NCBI RefSeq assembly: GCF_009377195.2
Contig: NZ_VJXX01000001.1
Location: forward strand, 682,001 to 746,000
DNA: 64,000 nucleotides
From: Arthrobacter bussei
GTDB taxonomy: Bacteria > Actinomycetota > Actinomycetes > Actinomycetales > Micrococcaceae
Direction: 5' to 3'
In this document: positions 34,554 through 44,456 of the stretch, piece by piece
How the letters are laid out: every line of letters begins with the position of its first letter
How positions within the stretch are numbered: position 1 is the first letter of the stretch
Made by a program: the position numbers and the translations under genes
The notes under the pieces: generated by a model
What the model was told of the DNA's origin: nothing
Databases searched by the model: none
The model's input: only the letters and a program-made list of their open reading frames with translations

Positions 34554-35748
34554 GGACGGAACCGTGCGGTGGTTCCGCGGAGGACCCTCCGGTGGTACCT
34601 GCGGGGCGGATGGCACGGACCGCCTTGTCCCTGCCACTCGCCTTCGCCGCGTACAGGGCCTGATCGGCGGCCGCGATGGTGGCGTCGAGGTCGTAGTCCA
34701 GGGCGTCCAGGGCGGCGATACCGTAGCTGACCGTCGGCATGTCGAACCCGTCCGGTGCCCGGCGCCCCTGGAGGGCCATACTGACGTCCCGCGCGATGTC
34801 CTCGCTGCGCGCGGCCGACGCGCCGGGCAGCAGGAAGATGAACTCCTCGCCTCCGTAACGGCCCACGAGATCGGTGGAACGCACCGTCTCGGTCGACGCC
34901 TCGGCGAAGGCCCTGAGCACCGCATCCCCCGCCGCATGCCCGTAGGTGTCGTTGACGGCCTTGAAGAAGTCCAGGTCCGCGAGGATGAGGGCGCCCGGAC
35001 GACCTGCCCGTGCGAGGCGATCGGTGTGCAGCGCTGCGAGATCGAGGAACCCCGAACGGTTGAGCAGGCCCGTGAGGGCGTCGCGGTCCGCCCGCGCCCG
35101 CAGGTCGGTGGCGATCTGCTCGGCGCTGAGGGCAGCCGCACTGAAGGAGACGACCACGAGCAGCACCAGGGTGATCAGCGTGGTGACACCCGAGCCGACG
35201 TAGGTGGTGAAGACGTAGCCGTTCTGCCCTTCGGCGATGAACGCGATGCACCGGACGAAGTACAGCACGGACACCAGCGCGGAAGCGACCGCGAGGGGTG
35301 CCTCGACACGGCTGTAGCTGCTCGGCAGGCGCCAGAGCTCCCACGAGGCGAGTCCGATGGTCAGGGACATCATCCCGAGGAAGACCGGCCCGCCCGACCA
35401 CGTGTTCGTGGCCGGGGGGTCCACCACCGAGGCCAGCAGCGTCAGCAGCGGTGCTGCGGAGAGCTGGAGCCAGGCCGGCTTGCTGGTCCTGAGGGTCCGC
35501 GCGCCGGCCCAGACGCTGACCGTCCCCATGACGAGCAGCGTGTTGGACAGCGGGTTCGCCCACACCTGGTGGACCGTCCCGTCCAGCAGGTAGCCGGTGG
35601 ACCCCGTGAAGAAGAACGCGATCGCGGCACACCACCAGGCGCTGTACGCGGAGCGGGTCTGGCGGAAGGACACCGTGTAGAACAGCACGAACAGGGTGAC
35701 GGCAACGGCTCCGAAAGCCACCCGCAGGGTCGTGATGTCCAGGGTCAT
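34543..35748 (-). CDS. Membrane diguanylate cyclase
   Basis: A 401-residue protein with seven predicted membrane segments in the first 220 residues (for example LRVAFGAVAVTLFVLFYTVS and SGVTTLITLVLLVVVSFSAA), followed by a GGDEF domain. The active site RYGGEEF is intact, and RSTD lies five residues before it, matching the inhibitory I-site. So it should make cyclic di-GMP from two GTP and be feedback-inhibited. The MASE-like sensor has no assigned signal. ATG 35748 has only a distant GAGG site. It lies between the reductase gene and treZ, with no apparent partner PDE in the window. Confidence 0.88.
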   Translation of the reverse strand: MTLDITTLRVAFGAVAVTLFVLFYTVSFRQTRSAYSAWWCAAIAFFFTGSTGYLLDGTVHQVWANPLSNTLLVMGTVSVWAGARTLRTSKPAWLQLSAAPLLTLLASVVDPPATNTWSGGPVFLGMMSLTIGLASWELWRLPSSYSRVEAPLAVASALVSVLYFVRCIAFIAEGQNGYVFTTYVGSGVTTLITLVLLVVVSFSAAALSAEQIATDLRARADRDALTGLLNRSGFLDLAALHTDRLARAGRPGALILADLDFFKAVNDTYGHAAGDAVLRAFAEASTETVRSTDLVGRYGGEEFIFLLPGASAARSEDIARDVSMALQGRRAPDGFDMPTVSYGIAALDALDYDLDATIAAADQALYAAKASGRDKAVRAIRPAGTTGGSSAEPPHGSVRTP

Positions 35749-35911
35749 GATGTGATCCGCCTCGTCTCTCCCGGACCCCGCCGACACTCGACCACGCGGT
35801 CCGCCCCCCGTCCGGGAGGAATCTCCAGCCCAGTATGCAGGAGCGCACCGACCCTTACGGCCCGCGGCGGACGGTCCTGCCCCAACCTTGCCGTTCTCCT
35901 GAGCCCGCGGG

Positions 35912-37663
35912 CTAGGCCTCCGCCCGCGACAGCACGAGGGAGGCGTGCGGCGGGAGCTGGACCGCGTCGTCGAGCAGTCCGACCCCGTCGACGGTGGACA
36001 GGAGGACCTCGGCGCCGGCTGCGCGCACGGGGACCGACACCTGGTGCTCACCCAGGTTCAGCAGCACCGAGGTGTGCCCCCGGTGCAGCACGATCCAGCG
36101 GCCGTCCTCGTCGAAGTCGACGGAGACGGTGGTGAAATCGGCGTCCCGGAGTTCCACGCGGTCACGGCGGAGGCTGATCAGGTGCCGGTAGGTCGCGAGC
36201 AGCTCGGCGTGGTGGCCCTGCTCCGCCTCGGCCCAGTCGAGCTTCGCCGAGGCGAACGTCGCAGGGTCCTGCGGGTTGGGGACGTCCTCCGGGCGCCAGC
36301 CCATGCGTTCGAACTCCTTCAGCCGGCCCTCCGCCGTCGCCCTGCCGAGCTCCGGCTCCGGGTGGGAGGTGAAGAACGGCCACGGCGTCGACGCACCGTA
36401 CTCCTCCCCCATGAACAGCATCGGGGTGAACGGCCCGAGGATGTTGAGGACCGCTGCCTGTGCCAGCTGCGCCGGGTTCAGGGTGGCACTGATGCGGTCC
36501 CCTGCCGCCCGGTTGCCGATCTGGTCGTGGTTCTGCGTGCAGACGACGAGCTGAAGGGGTGTGACGCGCGCCGGATCGATCTCCCGTCCGTGGTGTCGTT
36601 CACGGAAGGAGGAGTAGGTCCCGTTGTGGAAGAAGCCCTTCTCGAGGACCTTGGCGAGCGCACCCACGGAATCGAAGTCGAGGTAGTACCCCTCGGTCTC
36701 CCGCGTCAGGTTGACGTGCACCGCGTGGTGGAAATCGTCGCTCCACTGGCCGGCGAGGCCGTACCCGCCGACGTCGCGGGTCTGGATCAGGCGCGGATTG
36801 TTCAGGTCCGATTCGGCGATGAGGAACAGGGGCTTCCCGAGCTCCTCGGCGCAGGCGTCCGTCCGGGCACCGAACTCCTCGAGGATGTGCACGGCGCGCT
36901 CGTCGTGCAGGGCATGCACGGCGTCGAGCCGCAGCCCGTCCACGTGGTAGTCGGTGAACCACATGAGGAGGTTCTGCAGGACGTACTCCCGCACCTCGTC
37001 GGACTGGGGCCCGTCGAGGTTCAGGGAGTCACCCCACGTGTTGGACATGCCCTCGGTCAGGTATGGACCGAAGAGCCCGAGGTAGTTGCCGCTGGGACCG
37101 AGGTGGTTGTACACGACGTCCTGGATGACCCCGAGGCCGCGCTGGTGGGCGGCGTCGACGAACCGCTGGTAAGCCGCCGGCCCGCCGTACGTCTCCTGGA
37201 CGGCGTACCAGAGCACGCCGTCGTAGCCCCAGTTGTGCGTGCCGTTGAAGGCGTTGACGGGCAGCAGCTCCACGTACTGCACCCCGAGGTCCACCAAGTG
37301 GTCGAGCTTCCCGATGGCGGCGTCGAGCGTGCCCTCGGGCGTGAAGGTGCCGAGGTGCATCTCGTAGATGACGCCGCCGTTCATCCCGGGCGACCGCCAG
37401 GCGCCGTCCTGCCATGCGTGCGCGGAGGGGTCGAAGGTCCGCGAGAGCTGGTGGACGCCCTCGGGCTGCCTGCGCGAGCGCGGATCAGGGACGGGTGTGT
37501 CGGACCCGTCCACCAGGTACCCGTAGGAGACGTCATCGCTCGACGTCGGGGCCTCGGCCGGCTGCCACCAGCCGCCGTCGTCCTGCGTCATGGGGTACTG
37601 CGTCCCCTCGACGACGAGGGTGAGGGATCGGGCGCGCGGCGCCCAGACATCGAAGGTGCTCAT
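35912..37663 (-). CDS. treZ: Malto-oligosyltrehalose trehalohydrolase
   Basis: A 583-residue GH13 enzyme that releases trehalose from the maltooligosyltrehalose made by TreY. The N-terminal beta domain begins [20 protein letters not shown]. Catalytic-site motifs are [32 protein letters not shown] (nucleophile Asp), [15 protein letters not shown] (acid Glu) and [16 protein letters not shown] 37663 overlaps the treY stop by four bases (ATGA). It is the last of the treX-treY-treZ set. Confidence 0.95.
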   Translation of the reverse strand: MSTFDVWAPRARSLTLVVEGTQYPMTQDDGGWWQPAEAPTSSDDVSYGYLVDGSDTPVPDPRSRRQPEGVHQLSRTFDPSAHAWQDGAWRSPGMNGGVIYEMHLGTFTPEGTLDAAIGKLDHLVDLGVQYVELLPVNAFNGTHNWGYDGVLWYAVQETYGGPAAYQRFVDAAHQRGLGVIQDVVYNHLGPSGNYLGLFGPYLTEGMSNTWGDSLNLDGPQSDEVREYVLQNLLMWFTDYHVDGLRLDAVHALHDERAVHILEEFGARTDACAEELGKPLFLIAESDLNNPRLIQTRDVGGYGLAGQWSDDFHHAVHVNLTRETEGYYLDFDSVGALAKVLEKGFFHNGTYSSFRERHHGREIDPARVTPLQLVVCTQNHDQIGNRAAGDRISATLNPAQLAQAAVLNILGPFTPMLFMGEEYGASTPWPFFTSHPEPELGRATAEGRLKEFERMGWRPEDVPNPQDPATFASAKLDWAEAEQGHHAELLATYRHLISLRRDRVELRDADFTTVSVDFDEDGRWIVLHRGHTSVLLNLGEHQVSVPVRAAGAEVLLSTVDGVGLLDDAVQLPPHASLVLSRAEA

Positions 37664-39972
37664 GCTGCGTCCTCCTGGACCAGTAGGGCTGCGGGGAAGG
37701 TGGAGAAGAGGTCTGCCGCCCGGACGGTCCCCCCGGAGACCGAGGTCCCGGTGAGCACGCACGTGTAGCTGCCGGCGGGCAGCTCGACGGTGGTGTCGCC
37801 CCACCCACCACGCCGGTCGAGCCCGTAGGGCAGGCGCGTGATGAGGGTGACGGCTCCACCGCGGTCGAAGCCGAACACGTGGTCGGCGGCCTCGCCGGAC
37901 GGGACGACGGCGGTGTACCCGGTGAACAGTTCGGGGCGGTCCCTGCGCAGGGTGAGTGCCCGCGTGACGACGAGCAGCTTGGCGTGGGCGTCCTCGCCGA
38001 GCTGCGGCAGCGCGCCGAAGGCGAGGTCGGTCAGGACCTTCCGGCGTGCGTCGTAGTCCACCTCGCGGCGGTTGTCGGGGTCCACGAGCGAGGTGTCCCA
38101 GAACTCTGTGCCCTGGTACACGTCCGGCACGCCGGGCATGGTGAGCTGCAGCAGCTTGAGGCCGATCGAGTTGGACCAGCCGGCCTGCCGGATGCGCTCG
38201 ACGAAAGCGGACACGAGGGCCGAGACGGCGTCGTCGTCGAACGCGGCGTCGACGGCCGAGTGCATCCCGCGCTCGAAGTCCTCGTCCGGCGCCGTCCAGT
38301 GCGTGCTGAGGTCGGCCTCGCGGGAGGCCTTCTCCGCGTAGGCATGGGCCCGCTCGCGCGTGAGCGGCCACGCGCCGATGAGCGACTGCCACAGCAGCGG
38401 CGCGAAGGTCGGGTCACCGATGGGCGCCAGCTCCTCGAGCTGCGCGAGGACACCGGTCCACTCGTCCGCGAGCTCGGAGATGACCGAGATCCGGGTCCGC
38501 GTGTCCTCGCTGCGCTTGGTGTCGTGCGTGCTCAGCGTCGTCATGGCGAGGGGGGCCTCGGTCTGGCGTTCGAGCAGCCGGCGGTGCAGCTCGAGCGGAT
38601 CGATCGCGAAGATCGCGGGGTCCGCTCCCACCTCGTTCAGCGAGACGAGCCGCGAGTACCGGTAGAACGCGGTGTCCTCGACGCCCTTCGCCATGACCAT
38701 CCCGGAGGTCTGCTGGAAGCGCTGGGCGAGTTCGGTCCACACGCCGTCACCTTCGAGGAAGGGGTTCAGCAGCGGGTGCAGCGCGGCGATGGTGTCGGCG
38801 AGGTCGGGGCGACGGACCTGCGCATCGCGCACGGCCTCGGCGAGGTACTCGGCGCCGCCCGGGAGGTAGCTGCGGTAGACCGGGAAGCAGGTGAGCAGTT
38901 CGGCGATCGCATCCGCAGCCGCCGCCGCGTCGAGCCCTGCCTCGGCGGGTACGAGGCGAGCGAGCCGCAGGACCTCGGAGCGCAGGATGCCGTCGGCGAT
39001 GCCGCGCTTGGTCCCGTGGATCATCTCGTGGAACGGGTCGACGGGGACGGTGGCCGTGAGCGCGTGCTCGCCGGCCGGGTCCGTGAAGAGCCGGTCGACG
39101 TCCGCGAGGGCGTCGTATCCGGTGGTTCCCTCGGTGGCCCAGTCGGTGGGGAGCTTCTCCCCCGGCTCGAGGATCTTCTCGACCAGCACGTAGGCGCCGC
39201 CGGTGAGGGCCCGCAGGTCGTCGAGGTAGCCCTTCGGATCGGCGAGGCCGTCCGGGTGGTCGATGCGCAGGCCGTCCACGAGTCCCTCGTCGAACCACCG
39301 CTTCACCTCGCTGTGGCTCTCCTGGAAGACCCAGGGCACCTCGACCCGGAGCCCGGCCAGGCTGTTGACGCCGAAGAAGCGCCGGTAGTTCAGTTCGCTG
39401 TCCGCCCGGCGCCAGTTGACGAGCTCGTAGTGCTGGCGGTCGTGCACCGCGGCACCGCTGTCACCGGGATGTGCGGTGCCGTCCGCGATCGGATAGCGGT
39501 TGTCGTAGTAGTGCAGTTCGCCGTCGACGACGGTGAGCTGATCGAGCTCGCCGTCACCGTCGCCGAGGACCGGCACGCGGAGCCGGCCGCCGTTGGCGTC
39601 CCAGTCGACGTCGAAAGCCTCCGCCATGCGCGAGGTGGGGCCCTCCTTCAGGAGCTGCCACCACCAGGCGTTGTCCGCGGGGGTCTCGATGCCCATGTGG
39701 TTCGGGACGATGTCCACGAGGACACCCATCCCGGCGGCCCGCGCGGCCCCGCTGAGCGCGGCGAGGCCCGAGGGCCCTCCGCGGTCGGGGTCGACGGCGG
39801 TGGGGTCGGTGACGTCGTAGCCGTGGCCGGAGCCCTTCTCCGCCGTCAGGATCGGGGAGAGGTAGACCCAGTCCACCCCGAGGTCGTGCAGGTACGGCAC
39901 CAGGGCCGCGGCCCGGTGCAGGTCGAACTCGCTCCGGATCTGCAGCCGGTAGGTCGATGTCGGTGTCAGCAC
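37660..39972 (-). CDS. treY: Malto-oligosyltrehalose synthase
   Basis: A 770-residue GH13 enzyme that isomerises the terminal alpha-1,4 bond of a maltodextrin to alpha,alpha-1,1. The start is GTG 39972 with a strong AGGAGG site. It reads [60 protein letters not shown] (nucleophile Asp), [15 protein letters not shown] (acid Glu) and [20 protein letters not shown]. The protein is of standard length and coupled to treZ. Confidence 0.95.
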   Translation of the reverse strand: MLTPTSTYRLQIRSEFDLHRAAALVPYLHDLGVDWVYLSPILTAEKGSGHGYDVTDPTAVDPDRGGPSGLAALSGAARAAGMGVLVDIVPNHMGIETPADNAWWWQLLKEGPTSRMAEAFDVDWDANGGRLRVPVLGDGDGELDQLTVVDGELHYYDNRYPIADGTAHPGDSGAAVHDRQHYELVNWRRADSELNYRRFFGVNSLAGLRVEVPWVFQESHSEVKRWFDEGLVDGLRIDHPDGLADPKGYLDDLRALTGGAYVLVEKILEPGEKLPTDWATEGTTGYDALADVDRLFTDPAGEHALTATVPVDPFHEMIHGTKRGIADGILRSEVLRLARLVPAEAGLDAAAAADAIAELLTCFPVYRSYLPGGAEYLAEAVRDAQVRRPDLADTIAALHPLLNPFLEGDGVWTELAQRFQQTSGMVMAKGVEDTAFYRYSRLVSLNEVGADPAIFAIDPLELHRRLLERQTEAPLAMTTLSTHDTKRSEDTRTRISVISELADEWTGVLAQLEELAPIGDPTFAPLLWQSLIGAWPLTRERAHAYAEKASREADLSTHWTAPDEDFERGMHSAVDAAFDDDAVSALVSAFVERIRQAGWSNSIGLKLLQLTMPGVPDVYQGTEFWDTSLVDPDNRREVDYDARRKVLTDLAFGALPQLGEDAHAKLLVVTRALTLRRDRPELFTGYTAVVPSGEAADHVFGFDRGGAVTLITRLPYGLDRRGGWGDTTVELPAGSYTCVLTGTSVSGGTVRAADLFSTFPAALLVQEDAA

Positions 39973-40028
39973 GGTGGGGGTCCTCCTGGACGGGCGGTGG
40001 TACGGGCGGTGGTGGTTACGACGTGGAG

Positions 40029-40063
40029 GGGGTGCACCCGGCTGGACTGCGCGGGTGCACCCC
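40029..40063. terminator. Large hairpin between treX and treY
   Basis: GGGGTGCACCCG, an 11-base loop, then its exact complement (CGGGTGCACCCC) lies between the treX stop (40090) and the treY start (39972). It may be an attenuator or an RNA-processing site that changes treX versus treYZ levels, or a plain terminator. Confidence 0.55.
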
Positions 40064-40089
40064 GTGGTGCTGCGTGATGCCAGGTGGTG

Positions 40090-42276
40090 CTAGGGGGTGC
40101 CGGTCTTCGCCGTGACTTCGTTGGCGAGGATCGCCAGGGACGCCGCGACCGAGTGGTCGAGATCCTCGACCTCCGAGTGCGCCCGTAGGACGACCATCGA
40201 CTTCCCCTCGACCGCGATGGTCTTGCCGGCCGGGATCGCCTCACTGTCCGCGTACTTGCCGGCCGTGTCGATCACCTCGTCCCACGACGTCCCGTACTCG
40301 TCCGAGGGGATCGTGAAGTCCACGGCCTCGTCGTGCGCGTTGAAGTACAGCAGGAAGTTGGCATCGACGATCCGCTGGCCGCGGGCGTCGCGCCCCTGGA
40401 TGCCCTGGCCGTTGAGGAAGACACCGATCGAACGGCCGAAGCCGCTGTCCCAGTCCTCGGGGGCCATGAGCTCGCCGGCGGTGTCCAGCCACACGATGTC
40501 CGGCAGCGCCTCGCCCTCGCCTCGGCGCACGGGCCGTCCGTCGAAGAAGCGGCGGCGCCGGAACGTGGGGTGCTCGGACCGCAGCCGATTGACGGCCGCG
40601 GTGAATTCGAGCAGGGGCTGGTCCATCTTGTCCCAGTGCACCCAGCTGAGCTCGGAGTCCTGGCAGTAGGTGTTGTTGTTGCCCTCCTGCGTGCGGCCGA
40701 GCTCGTCGCCGTGCAGCAGCATCGGCACGCCCTGCGAGAGCAGGAGGGTGGCGATGAAGTTGCGCTGCTGGCGCACCCGGATCGCGAGGACCTCGGGATC
40801 GTCGGTGGGCCCTTCGGCCCCGCCGTTCCAGGAGCGGTTGTGCGATTCGCCGTCGTTGTTGTCCTCGCCGTTGGCCTCGTTGTGCTTCTCGTTGTAGGAG
40901 ACGAGGTCGCGCAGGGTGAAGCCGTCGTGGGCCGTGACGAAGTTGATGGATGCGACGGGGCGGCGCATCGAGTGCTCGTACAGGTCCGCCGAGCCGGTGA
41001 GCCGCGAGGCGAACTCGCCGATGCTCGAGTGCTCGCCGCGCCAGAAGTCGCGCACGGTGTCGCGGTACTTGCCGTTCCACTCGGTCCACTGCGGCGGGAA
41101 GTTGCCCACCTGGTAGCCGCCGGGGCCGACGTCCCACGGCTCGGCGATGAGCTTCACCTGCGAGACGATCGGGTCCTGCTGGACGAGTTCGAAGAAGGCC
41201 GAGAGCCGGTCCACCTCGTAGAACTCGCGGGCCAGGGCCGAGGCGAGGTCGAAGCGGAAACCGTCCACGTGCATCTCGGTGACCCAGTAGCGCAGCGAGT
41301 CCATGAGCAGCTGCAGGGAGTGCGGGTTGCCGACGTTCAGCGAGTTGCCGGTGCCGGTGGTGTCCATGTAGTACTGCTTGTCGTCCTCCACCAGGCGGTA
41401 GTAGGCCGCATTGTCGATGCCGCGCATCGAGATGGTGGGGCCCATGTGGTTGCCTTCGGCGGTGTGGTTGTAGACCACGTCGAGGATGACCTCGATGCCG
41501 GCGAGGTGCAGCTCGCGCACCATCGCCTTGAACTCCTGGACCTGCTCGCCCTGGTCGCCGGAGGAGTTGTACTTGTTGTGCGGCGCGAAGAAGCCGATGG
41601 TGTTGTAGCCCCAGTAGTTCGAGAGGCCCTTCTCCTGCAGCGTGCTGTCGTTCACGAACTGGTGTACGGGCATGAGCTCGATCGCCGTGACGCCGAGCTT
41701 CTGCAGGTGCGCGATGACGGACGGGTGCGCCACGCCGGCGTAGGTACCGCGCTGCTCCTCGGGGATGTCCGGGTGCAGCTGCGTGAGGCCCTTGACGTGG
41801 GCCTCGTAGATGACGGACTGGTGGTAGGGCGTCCGCGGCATGCGGTCGCCGTCCCAGTTGAAGAACGGGTTCACGACGACGCCGAGCATCATGTGGGCGG
41901 CGGAGTCCTCGTTGTTGACCGAGTGCTCGTCACCGAAGTTGTAGCCGAACAGGGCCTGGTCCCAGTCCAGGTCACCGGAGATCGCCTTCGCATAGGGATC
42001 CAGCAGGAGCTTGTTCGGGTTGCAGCGGTGTCCCTCGGCCGGATTGTTGGGGCCGTGAACGCGGTAGCCGTACTTCTGCCCCGGGGTCACGTGCGGCAGG
42101 TAGCCGTGCCACACGTAGCCGTCGACCTCCTTCAGCTCGACGCACGTCTCGGTGCCGTCGTCGTCGAAGAGGCAGAGGACCACGGAGTCCGCGATCTCGC
42201 TGAACAGCGCGAAATTCGTGCCGGTGCCGTCATAGGTGGCTCCCAGGGGGTAAGCATCGCCGGGCCATAGTTCCAT
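40090..42276 (-). CDS. glgX: Glycogen/maltodextrin debranching enzyme (GlgX/TreX)
   Basis: A 728-residue GH13 isoamylase-type enzyme from ATG 42276 with AAGGAGA before it. It reads MELWPGDAYPLGATYDGTGT, EVILDVVYNHTAEGNHMGPT, EMHVDGFRFDLASALAREFY (nucleophile Asp), KLIAEPWDVGPGGYQVGNFP (acid Glu) and INFVTAHDGFTLRDLVSYN. It removes alpha-1,6 branches from glycogen, giving linear chains for TreY and TreZ. It is first of the three trehalose genes; the 144 bases upstream hold its promoter region. Confidence 0.95.
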   Translation of the reverse strand: MELWPGDAYPLGATYDGTGTNFALFSEIADSVVLCLFDDDGTETCVELKEVDGYVWHGYLPHVTPGQKYGYRVHGPNNPAEGHRCNPNKLLLDPYAKAISGDLDWDQALFGYNFGDEHSVNNEDSAAHMMLGVVVNPFFNWDGDRMPRTPYHQSVIYEAHVKGLTQLHPDIPEEQRGTYAGVAHPSVIAHLQKLGVTAIELMPVHQFVNDSTLQEKGLSNYWGYNTIGFFAPHNKYNSSGDQGEQVQEFKAMVRELHLAGIEVILDVVYNHTAEGNHMGPTISMRGIDNAAYYRLVEDDKQYYMDTTGTGNSLNVGNPHSLQLLMDSLRYWVTEMHVDGFRFDLASALAREFYEVDRLSAFFELVQQDPIVSQVKLIAEPWDVGPGGYQVGNFPPQWTEWNGKYRDTVRDFWRGEHSSIGEFASRLTGSADLYEHSMRRPVASINFVTAHDGFTLRDLVSYNEKHNEANGEDNNDGESHNRSWNGGAEGPTDDPEVLAIRVRQQRNFIATLLLSQGVPMLLHGDELGRTQEGNNNTYCQDSELSWVHWDKMDQPLLEFTAAVNRLRSEHPTFRRRRFFDGRPVRRGEGEALPDIVWLDTAGELMAPEDWDSGFGRSIGVFLNGQGIQGRDARGQRIVDANFLLYFNAHDEAVDFTIPSDEYGTSWDEVIDTAGKYADSEAIPAGKTIAVEGKSMVVLRAHSEVEDLDHSVAASLAILANEVTAKTGTP

Positions 42277-42420
42277 TGGTTCTCCTTGGTGTCATACGCC
42301 ACGATCCCCTCGGGGCCGTGGCGGTGGTGCTCGCAGTCTCCGGGGTCCTGGTGCTCCGGAGCGCCTGCTCCATACATAGCGCATTCGTCTGTCGACGCGG
42401 TTAACGGCGTCGACCCTCTC

Positions 42421-43983
42421 CTACGGGACGGCGGCTAGGCGACGCCCTTCGAGGAGGTCGGCGACGACGGCTCCGATGTCCGACGGGAGGGTCGAGACGA
42501 CGACGGGTCCGCGCAGCGCGGCCCGCTGTCCGGCACGGCCGTGCAGCAGCGCCCCTGCGGCCGCGGTCGCCGCCCAGAGGTCCTCCTGCGCGACGCCGAC
42601 GCGACCGGCGGCGCCGTCGTCCTCCGCCAGGGTCGCGGCGAGGGCCCCGATGATACCCGAGAGGGTGTCACCCGAGCCCGCGGTGGACAGCCAGGGGCTT
42701 GCGTCGGTCTGTGCGAACAGGGTGCCCGACGGCGCCGCGACGACGGTGGTGAAGCCCTTGAGCAGCACCGTGGCGCCGGTCATCTCGGCTGCGCGGAGTG
42801 CATAGTGCGCGGGCTCGGCCTCGATGGCCGCCCGGTCGGCGTCGACACCGCGCCCGGCGAGCAGTTGGCTGAGTTCACCGGCATGGGGAGTCAGGATCAC
42901 CTGGGGTCCCACGCGCTCGGGCACCTCGGAGAGCGCACCGGCATCCACCACCACGGGCAGTCCGGCGGTTATCGCCTCGACGGCGCGCACGCGCTGGTCC
43001 TCGTCGTCCACGGCGCCCGGACCCACGAGCCAGGCCTGCGACCGGGCCTCGCCGATGGAACCCCCGGAGGCCACCACCTCGGGGTTGCGCTGGTGGACGA
43101 GGGCCGCGACGGCGTCGGGACCGAGATAGCGGACCATGCCGAGACCCGTGGCGAGGGCCGCGCCGACGGCCAGGGCCGCAGCGCCGGGGTAGCGGGCCGA
43201 GCCGGCGGCGACGCCGAGCACCCCGCGGGAGTACTTGTGGTCCTGGGCCGTGGGACGGCGCAGGAGGGCGGCGACATCGGCGTCGAGCAGGCTCCGGACC
43301 GCGGGGGTGAGGGCGGAGAGATCCAGCCCGAGGTCGACGACGTTCAGCTCCCCCGCCGCCAGGGCACCGTCCCCGAGCAGGAGTCCGGGCTTGGCGGCAC
43401 CGAACGTGACGGTGGCGTCCGCGGCGATGACCGGTCCGTCGACGCGCCCCGTGTCGACGCCGATCCCGCTGGGCAGGTCGCAGGCCACCACGAGGGCCGT
43501 CCGCCGTCCACGGGGGCCGGCGACGGAGGTGAAGGCTTCGGCGAACGCCCGGGCGCTGCCGCCCAGGTTCCCGCCCGAGCCCGTACCGATGATGCCGTCG
43601 AGGACGAGGTCGGCAGTGGCGGCGTGGCGGGCGAGCGCTCCCGCGTCGGCGCCGTCCTCGAGCGTGACGCTCGTGCCCCCGGCACGGAGGAAGGCGTCGA
43701 GCGAGGCGGCGTGTACCCGGTCCGACAGGAGGACGGCCGTGGCGCCGACGCCGCGGCGGAGGAGCCGCTCGCCCGCGTACAGGGCGTCCGCACCGTTGTT
43801 GCCGCTGCCGGCGAGGACGACGGCGGTGGCACCGTAGGTGCTGCGGCCGGCCTCACGCAGCAGCCCGAGCGCGACGCCGAACAGCCCGTGCGCCGCCCGC
43901 TGCATCAGGGCGTCACCCCGCCCGGCGTCGATGAGGGGGGCCTCCGCGGCGCGGACGTCTCCCCCGGAGAAAGCTTCAAGCAT
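42421..43983 (-). CDS. nnr: Bifunctional NAD(P)HX epimerase/dehydratase
   Basis: A 520-residue metabolite-repair enzyme. The N-terminal YjeF_N epimerase half has TAVVLAGSGNNGADALYAGE and DLVLDGIIGTGSGG. The C-terminal dehydratase half has SRGVLGVAAGSARYPGAAAL, LTPHAGELSQLLAG and STAGSGDTLSGIIGALA. It converts damaged hydrated NADH and NADPH back. ATG 43983 has no strong RBS. It lies 44 bases after acpS, in the order glmS-acpS-nnr seen next to alr in many actinobacteria. Confidence 0.93.
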   Translation of the reverse strand: MLEAFSGGDVRAAEAPLIDAGRGDALMQRAAHGLFGVALGLLREAGRSTYGATAVVLAGSGNNGADALYAGERLLRRGVGATAVLLSDRVHAASLDAFLRAGGTSVTLEDGADAGALARHAATADLVLDGIIGTGSGGNLGGSARAFAEAFTSVAGPRGRRTALVVACDLPSGIGVDTGRVDGPVIAADATVTFGAAKPGLLLGDGALAAGELNVVDLGLDLSALTPAVRSLLDADVAALLRRPTAQDHKYSRGVLGVAAGSARYPGAAALAVGAALATGLGMVRYLGPDAVAALVHQRNPEVVASGGSIGEARSQAWLVGPGAVDDEDQRVRAVEAITAGLPVVVDAGALSEVPERVGPQVILTPHAGELSQLLAGRGVDADRAAIEAEPAHYALRAAEMTGATVLLKGFTTVVAAPSGTLFAQTDASPWLSTAGSGDTLSGIIGALAATLAEDDGAAGRVGVAQEDLWAATAAAGALLHGRAGQRAALRGPVVVSTLPSDIGAVVADLLEGRRLAAVP

Positions 43984-44027
43984 ATGGTCGAGCTTAGCGG
44001 TACCCGGCCCGATAATCAGTACGGTTA

Positions 44028-44399
44028 CTATCTGGTGCCCGGCGGTGTATGGCCTTCTGCGACGACCATCGCCGTGGCGAGGCCGCCGTCGTGGCTGATG
44101 GACAGGTGCCACGTCTCCACCCCGCGGGCGCGGGCGGCGTCGGCCACTGTCCCGTCGACGACGACCGAGGGCGCACCCGCTGCGTCGACGTCGATGGTGC
44201 AGTGCTGCCAGTTCATCCCCACGGGAGCGCCGATCGCCTTCGCGATGGCCTCTTTGGCGGCGAAGCGCGCGGCGAGGGACCGCGTGTTCAGCAGTCGCTC
44301 GGACGGTACGAAGAGCCGCTCCAGCAGGGCGGGGGTACGTTCGAGCTGCTTCCGGAAGCGCTCGATGTCCACCACGTCGACGCCGATCCCGACGATCAC
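44028..44399 (-). CDS. acpS: Holo-[acyl-carrier-protein] synthase
   Basis: A 123-residue enzyme transferring 4'-phosphopantetheine from CoA to ACP. It has the two family signatures: [15 protein letters not shown] (Mg-binding Asp) at the start and [19 protein letters not shown] (xxKEA). GTG 44399 is chosen because family members start at this point; GTG 44414 would add five residues. The gene sits between glmS (57 bases) and nnr. Confidence 0.92.
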   Translation of the reverse strand: MIVGIGVDVVDIERFRKQLERTPALLERLFVPSERLLNTRSLAARFAAKEAIAKAIGAPVGMNWQHCTIDVDAAGAPSVVVDGTVADAARARGVETWHLSISHDGGLATAMVVAEGHTPPGTR

Positions 44400-44456
44400 C
44401 GGGACGCCCCGCACGGTGCCGCCGCGGCACGGAGCCGCGGCGGCATCCCGATGGAT

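Noticed and set aside
40333..42270. Very long open frame antisense to the debranching enzyme (and similar ones antisense to treY and glmS)
   Set aside because: High G+C makes stop codons rare in other frames; these translate to Val/Asp/Arg-rich sequence with no family pattern, while the opposite strand encodes clear enzymes.
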